Shown here: piece by piece, positions 6,843-10,200 of the stretch
How positions within the stretch are numbered: the stretch's first letter is position 1
Layout: every line of letters begins with the position of its first letter
Assembly: GCA_002415895.1 (NCBI GenBank)
Contig: DIAV01000091.1
Coordinates: 7,891 to 18,090 of the forward strand
Source: Anaerolineales bacterium UBA5069
GTDB taxonomy: Bacteria; Chloroflexota; Anaerolineae; Caldilineales; Caldilineaceae
Length of the DNA: 10,200 bases
Reading direction: 5' to 3'
Notes under the pieces: model-generated
Told to the model about the DNA's origin: nothing
Seen by the model: only the letters and a program-made list of their open reading frames with translations
The model's database searches: none
Translations under genes and position numbers: made by a program

Positions 6843-7790
6843 ATGAATCCTGTGCTTTTTCACATTGGACCGTTTGCGCTGACATGGTATGGCGTCTTCA
6901 TTGTGGGCGGCGCGGTGCTGGCCACCTGGATCGCCAGCCGCTACGCGCAGATGGACCACGAATCACCCGACCATGTGTGGAATTTGCTGGCCTGGGCGCT
7001 TATTTTCGGCATCATCGGCGCACGCCTATATCACGTCTTCAGCAACCCGGTCAATGCACTGGGCTGGCCCTACTACCGCGAACACCCGCTCGAGATTATC
7101 AACTTCTGGAATGGCGGCTTTCGCGGGTTGGGGATTTACGGCGGCTTGCTGGGCGGTGTTTTCGCCTTCTGGCTTTATTGCCGCTGGAACAAACTGAGCA
7201 CGCTGCACTACCTGGATTATTTCGCGCCCAACGTGCTGATTGCGCAGGCTTTTGGGCGTATGGGCAACTTCGTCAACCAGGAGCTCTACGGGCCTCCCAC
7301 AACGGCGGCGTGGGCCTTCCACATTAACCCCAACTATCCCTGCCAAATGCCCACCGGCGTGCCGGAGGGCGTACAAGCCTGTGGCTCCGGCTACCTGCAG
7401 CCCCTCACGCAGCAAACGCTGGAGTGGTTTGCTGCCAACGGCTTTCACCCCACTTTCTTCTACGAGGCGCTGTGGAATTTGAGCATGTTCATCCTGCTGT
7501 CACTGCTCATTCGCTACCGCGGCAACCGCATGCGCCGCGGTGATGCCGTGTGGCTCTACTTCATTGCCTACTCGGTGGGGCGATTCTGGGTGGAAATGCT
7601 GCGCCCCGACGCGTGGATGATGGGCACGCTGGCCACCGCACAGTGGATTGCAATTGGCATTGTCATCGGCGGCCTGCTGATTCTCTTCCTGCGCCACCGC
7701 AACTGGTCGTGGCGCACAGACCCAGATGACACGCTGCTGCGCCTGAGCGTGCACGCCCCCAGGGCAGATGCAACGGCCGCAGCCTTGTAG
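6843..7790 (+). CDS. lgt: Prolipoprotein diacylglyceryl transferase
   Basis: Transfers diacylglycerol from phosphatidylglycerol to the lipobox Cys of prolipoproteins, the first step of lipoprotein maturation, in the cytoplasmic membrane. 315 residues with about seven hydrophobic segments. Key blocks: the N-terminal IGPFALTWYG (8-17), GARLYHVF (59-66), GGFRGLGIYGGLLGG (91-105), and the Lgt signature FGRMGNFVNQELYG (137-150) with the conserved Arg139, Asn142 and Gly150. HPTFFYEALWN (202-212) and GRFWVEMLRPD (246-256) follow. A loop of about 30 residues with two Cys (NYPCQMP...QACGSG) lies between the signature and the HPT motif. The ATG at 6843 is chosen because GGAG (6831-6834) is eight bases upstream and the protein then starts MNPVLFHIGPFAL, as family members do; the frame is open further upstream but overlaps the divergent gene. 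A strong terminator follows the stop. Confidence 0.96.
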   Translation: MNPVLFHIGPFALTWYGVFIVGGAVLATWIASRYAQMDHESPDHVWNLLAWALIFGIIGARLYHVFSNPVNALGWPYYREHPLEIINFWNGGFRGLGIYGGLLGGVFAFWLYCRWNKLSTLHYLDYFAPNVLIAQAFGRMGNFVNQELYGPPTTAAWAFHINPNYPCQMPTGVPEGVQACGSGYLQPLTQQTLEWFAANGFHPTFFYEALWNLSMFILLSLLIRYRGNRMRRGDAVWLYFIAYSVGRFWVEMLRPDAWMMGTLATAQWIAIGIVIGGLLILFLRHRNWSWRTDPDDTLLRLSVHAPRADATAAAL

Positions 7791-7828
7791 CGGATAGGGC
7801 AACAGCGGATCATCATCAAAGCTGATAG

Positions 7829-7861
7829 AGGCGGAGGGCCTGGTGGCCCTCCGCCTTTCTT
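7829..7861 (+). terminator. Intrinsic terminator of lgt
   Basis: A perfect 12-bp GC-rich stem (AGGCGGAGGGCC with GGCCCTCCGCCT), a 4-nt loop TGGT, then TTCTT. It begins 38 nt after the lgt stop and ends just before the stop of the convergent DUF503 gene. On the minus strand the stem is not followed by a T-run, so it should mainly stop plus-strand transcripts. Confidence 0.85.
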
Positions 7862-7866
7862 GTGCA

Positions 7867-8154
7867 CTATCCCACCAATTCAATTGTGTAATCAACGAGC
7901 TGCGCGTCAAGCCGCCAGCCCTCCACGGCGTTGGCCACGTGTTGGAGCTGGCGATGCGCCACCGCCGCCGTGGTGCTGACACAAACGACCTCGAGCACGG
8001 CGCGCGTCCAGTCATCCTGGGCGTCTGCCTCACAGACGCTGACGTTGAAGTCGCGCCGCAGTCGCGCCTTGGTCGAGAGGAGTACACCCCGCTTGGCCTT
8101 GAGGCTGTCGGCCAGCGGCAGATAGAGTTCGAGTGTCAGCAATCCTATGGCCAT
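7867..8154 (-). CDS. ylxP: DUF503 (YlxP-like) protein
   Basis: A small cytoplasmic protein of 95 residues. It matches the DUF503 family over its whole length: [20 protein letters not shown] near the N-terminus, then [30 protein letters not shown], with the typical LP.A.SLK.KR and FNVSV.E.D..D.W.RA pattern, and a C-terminal LVDYTIEL strand. The biochemical role is not known; in Bacillus subtilis the gene lies in the nusA-infB-rbfA region, hinting at translation or ribosome assembly. Here it stands away from those genes, after lipM on the same strand and across a long palindromic repeat. The ATG at 8154 is chosen because it gives the family's usual N-terminus; an in-frame TTG lies at 8169. No clear ribosome site is seen for either start. 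Confidence 0.85.
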   Translation of the reverse strand: MAIGLLTLELYLPLADSLKAKRGVLLSTKARLRRDFNVSVCEADAQDDWTRAVLEVVCVSTTAAVAHRQLQHVANAVEGWRLDAQLVDYTIELVG

Positions 8155-8181
8155 GGATAACGGTTTCAACCAGTAGCCGGC

Positions 8182-8287
8182 ACATCAACAATGGAACACA
8201 GATAAAGGCGGAAACTGCAAGGATAACAGCGGATATCTGTGTATATCCTTGCAGTTTCCGCCTTTATCTGTGTTCCATTGTTGATGT
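8182..8287. repeat. Perfect 44-bp inverted repeat (palindromic element)
   Basis: Bases 8182-8225 are the exact reverse complement of 8244-8287: 44 of 44 pairs, with an 18-nt loop at 8226-8243. The loop can pair further (ACAG 8226-8229 with CTGT 8237-8240). ACACAGATA occurs once in each arm (8196-8204; reverse at 8265-8273) and a reverse copy spans the loop (8234-8242). The element fills most of the gap between lipM and the DUF503 gene, starting 27 nt upstream of that gene's ATG. Both strands give short open frames with nearly the same peptide, a result of the symmetry. It lacks a T-run. It looks like a dispersed intergenic palindrome or REP-like element. Confidence 0.93.
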
Positions 8288-8288
8288 T

Positions 8289-8330
8289 CTTTGCGTTTCT
8301 TTGCGCACCTTTGTGACTTTGCGTTGAGAT
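8289..8330. repeat. Short tandem array of CTTTGCG-type units next to the palindrome
   Basis: Four imperfect units: CTTTGCGTTT, CTTTGCGCAC, CTTTGTGA and CTTTGCGTTGAGAT. The array directly abuts the 44-bp inverted repeat and ends 22 nt before the lipM stop, so the two form one composite spacer. From memory, CTTTGCG/GTTGAGA arrays of this kind recur between genes in many unrelated bacterial genomes and are often mis-annotated as small hypothetical proteins; that was not checked by search. Confidence 0.75.
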
Positions 8331-8352
8331 GTTGTCTTCACGCCGGGTCACT

Positions 8353-9198
8353 TTAGCGATAGCGCGTCCACGCGTCGTCGGCAAATTGCGTGCGAATCAG
8401 TTCGCCTGTGCGGCGCAGCTCCTGCGCCGAAAGCGGCGCGGGCTTGAGTTCAAGCACAAGTTCATCGGCAAAGGCTTGTGCAAAGAGATGGGCGAGGTGG
8501 TCAAAGTTGAGCACAGCCGCATCCTCAGCTACACCCAGCGCCGCAGAGAGCGTTGTTGCGCGCTGCGCCAGATCGGCGTGCAGACGCGCGGCATACTCAG
8601 GCTCCAGCGCGAGCACATCAACGAGGCGCGTGATGTCGCCCACAAGGGGCAGGCTGCCATGCTGCAGAACGTAACCGGCGCGGCGGCTTTGCGCGCTGCC
8701 CAGCAATTTATGGCCCTGCGCCACAATTTCGTAGGCGCTGGGCACCTCAAAGCAGGCCGCCGAGACATCCGGCCCGGCGCGCACGCTGCCGCCGGCCTTC
8801 TCGACATCGTCCAATCCGGCGCGCTGCAAGCCGACCACCAGTGCATTGCTCAGCCGCAGGTAGGAGTCCATCACGCCGCCGGCAACGCGCGGTTCGGCTT
8901 CGGGTGCGGCCACAGAATAGGTTAGTTCATCGGTGTGCAGAATGGCGCGGCCGCCAGTGGAGCGGCGCACCAGGTCATAGCCGCGCGCCGCAAGCGCGGC
9001 ATCGTCGACGTCGCTCACAAATTGATGGCGGCCCAGGCTTACCGCAGGCGGCGCCCAGCGGTAGAAGCGCAGCGTGGGGAGGCTGTCGCCCGCGGCAGCA
9101 GCCTCGGCAATGGCCTGGTCCAGCGCCATGTTGGCCGCGCCCGATCGGGGTTCGGCGTCGATCACCAGACGCCACGCGGCGGGAGTCAGGGGTTCCAT
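8353..9198 (-). CDS. lipM: Octanoyltransferase, LipM type (LplA/BPL superfamily)
   Basis: Moves octanoyl from acyl carrier protein to a lipoyl-domain protein (GcvH in B. subtilis), the first step of lipoate assembly, in the cytoplasm. 281 residues from the ATG at 9198. NMALDQAI sits near the N-terminus and [13 protein letters not shown] follows. The nucleotide/acyl loop is [19 protein letters not shown], with GGRA at 82-85 and His88. [12 protein letters not shown] contains Cys149, matching the catalytic Cys150 of LipM, and GHKLLGSAQ carries Lys164. QHGSLPL follows. The GGRA form and the Cys favour LipM over true lipoate ligase LplA (GGGA, no such Cys); automated pipelines may still label it a lipoate-protein ligase. 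An in-frame TTG at 9225 is less likely than the ATG, which has GGAAAG about 10 nt upstream. ygfZ ends 56 nt upstream on the same strand. Confidence 0.88.
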   Translation of the reverse strand: MEPLTPAAWRLVIDAEPRSGAANMALDQAIAEAAAAGDSLPTLRFYRWAPPAVSLGRHQFVSDVDDAALAARGYDLVRRSTGGRAILHTDELTYSVAAPEAEPRVAGGVMDSYLRLSNALVVGLQRAGLDDVEKAGGSVRAGPDVSAACFEVPSAYEIVAQGHKLLGSAQSRRAGYVLQHGSLPLVGDITRLVDVLALEPEYAARLHADLAQRATTLSAALGVAEDAAVLNFDHLAHLFAQAFADELVLELKPAPLSAQELRRTGELIRTQFADDAWTRYR

Positions 9199-9254
9199 AG
9201 GTGTGCAGCTTTCCAGACGTATCAAACTGGGTGGCGAACTGATTGACTGAAGGG

Positions 9255-10181
9255 CTAGGCTGCTTCCACTTGCACGGCGACATCGCCAGCCTGCAGGCGC
9301 GCGCCCTGTGCATGATACGGGCGCTTGACCACGGCCAGCGCAAGATGCGAGCCATCTGTGGCCTGGGCAACGCTGGTCACAATGCCCACGTCGCGCCCCT
9401 CAGCACTGAGCGCCATGCCCAGCGCAAGCGGCGCATCGCTGCGCACGCGCACGAGTGTGCGTGTGACCTTGTCGTAGGTTTGCTGGCGCGCGATGATCTC
9501 CTGGCCTGTATAGCAGCCCTTATTTTCGGCGCAGGCCCAGGCCAGCCCCACCTCAAGGGGTGTGAAGTCGGGCGTCAACTCAGCGCCGGCGGCGGGGCGG
9601 CCCAACTGTACTCGGTGCGCGGCCCATGCCGTCTCATCCACGGCGAGGGCGCCGGCGCTTTCAAGCACCTGCTGCACCTCATCGGCACGCGCCGCCGAAG
9701 CGAGAATGACGTAGCCAGGCGCATCAAATTTCGCCTGCGCAAGCACGGTCACGCCATCCGCCTCCAGCCATTGATCATCACCCGCGGGCACGGGCAGTTG
9801 CGCGCGCAGCAAGGTAGCCTGCGCTTGTGCGCCGGTCAGCCGCATGGTGACAAAGTCGTCGCTGCGGTTGAGCACACGCACCTTGTCCATGAAGAAGATC
9901 TTGCCGCGCAGATGCTTTTCCAGCGCAGCCCTCTCGCTCGGGGCAGGCAGCAGCAGGAGATCGTCGGCGCGACAAAGCACGGTAAAGACATGCACAATGC
10001 GCGCCGTGGGGCTGGTCAGTACGGTCACCGCGGCCTGGCCCGGTTGCAGCACATTGATGTTGTTGGTCGTCATGCGCTGGAGAAAGTCGGCGCGGTCGTC
10101 GTCAAGCAGCGCAAGCACGCCGGCGTTGGGGCGCGGCAGCAGGGCCGCACCACTTGTCAAAGCTACCATTGCAGTCGTCAT
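9255..10181 (-). CDS. ygfZ: YgfZ/GcvT-like folate-binding protein (Fe-S enzyme maintenance)
   Basis: Folate-dependent protein of the GcvT fold that supports assembly or repair of certain Fe-S enzymes, notably MiaB and lipoyl synthase. 308 residues from the ATG at 10181, close to the family's usual 300-350. The diagnostic KGCYTGQE is at 221-228 and continues [14 protein letters not shown]; its Cys is essential in E. coli YgfZ. Upstream, the [10 protein letters not shown] segment (near 33-42) and [10 protein letters not shown] (near 207-216) match the GcvT-like aminomethyltransferase fold. The C-terminal barrel (about 240-308) includes VGIVTS and ALA.VKR. It is preferred over GcvT itself because of the KGCYxGQE motif and the shorter length. 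GGG lies 6-7 nt before the ATG; an in-frame TTG is one codon upstream. It likely leads a minus-strand transcript with lipM. Confidence 0.92.
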   Translation of the reverse strand: MTTAMVALTSGAALLPRPNAGVLALLDDDRADFLQRMTTNNINVLQPGQAAVTVLTSPTARIVHVFTVLCRADDLLLLPAPSERAALEKHLRGKIFFMDKVRVLNRSDDFVTMRLTGAQAQATLLRAQLPVPAGDDQWLEADGVTVLAQAKFDAPGYVILASAARADEVQQVLESAGALAVDETAWAAHRVQLGRPAAGAELTPDFTPLEVGLAWACAENKGCYTGQEIIARQQTYDKVTRTLVRVRSDAPLALGMALSAEGRDVGIVTSVAQATDGSHLALAVVKRPYHAQGARLQAGDVAVQVEAA

Positions 10182-10200
10182 CAATCACCCTTCACTCCAG

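Noticed and set aside
8133..8384. Short open frames on both strands across the palindrome, with nearly the same peptide ([14 protein letters not shown]...)
   Set aside because: The shared peptide is a direct result of the 44-bp inverted repeat. They have no ribosome site, no recognisable domain, and look like classic mis-annotation of intergenic repeats.

Overview
The window is GC-rich, tightly packed bacterial chromosome with eleven protein genes, one of them cut by the left edge. Nothing in it looks like phage, plasmid or CRISPR. The gene set best fits Chloroflexota (Anaerolineae/Caldilineae-like). The reasons are a c-di-AMP cyclase with a YbbR protein carrying a Thr/Pro-rich tail, a membrane-anchored M28 protein of the kind common in that phylum, a LipM-type octanoyltransferase, a DUF503 protein, and simple-sequence inverted repeats between genes. 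The phylum is an inference from family flavour and was not tested.

Layout. Plus strand, 1-6184: the C-terminal end of a fumarylacetoacetate hydrolase family protein; argF (ornithine carbamoyltransferase); a repeat-filled gap; then a close run cdaA (diadenylate cyclase), cdaR (YbbR-domain regulator), der (double-GTPase ribosome assembly factor) and an M28-fold protein whose GTG start overlaps the der stop. Gaps of 30, 15 and -4 nt suggest one transcript. A second copy of the same octamer inverted repeat lies between the M28 gene and a convergent lipoprotein gene (minus, 6748-6248) and holds the stop codons of both. Divergent from that lipoprotein gene is lgt (plus, 6843-7790), the enzyme that lipidates lipoproteins; it ends in a clear intrinsic terminator. 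The rest is minus strand: ygfZ, lipM, a composite palindromic repeat of about 150 bp, and a DUF503/YlxP gene.

How the genes fit together. CdaA and CdaR make and tune c-di-AMP. Der serves 50S ribosome assembly. Lgt attaches diacylglycerol to lipoproteins such as its neighbour. LipM starts protein lipoylation, and YgfZ supports the Fe-S enzymes that include lipoyl synthase, so the lipM-ygfZ pair makes sense.

Most worth a second look: the M28 protein has lost several expected metal-site residues and may be a pseudoenzyme; a perfect 44-bp inverted repeat is joined to a tandem CTTTGCG array; and a period-8 inverted repeat occurs twice, sharing an identical 18-mer. I found no convincing wholly new multi-gene system.
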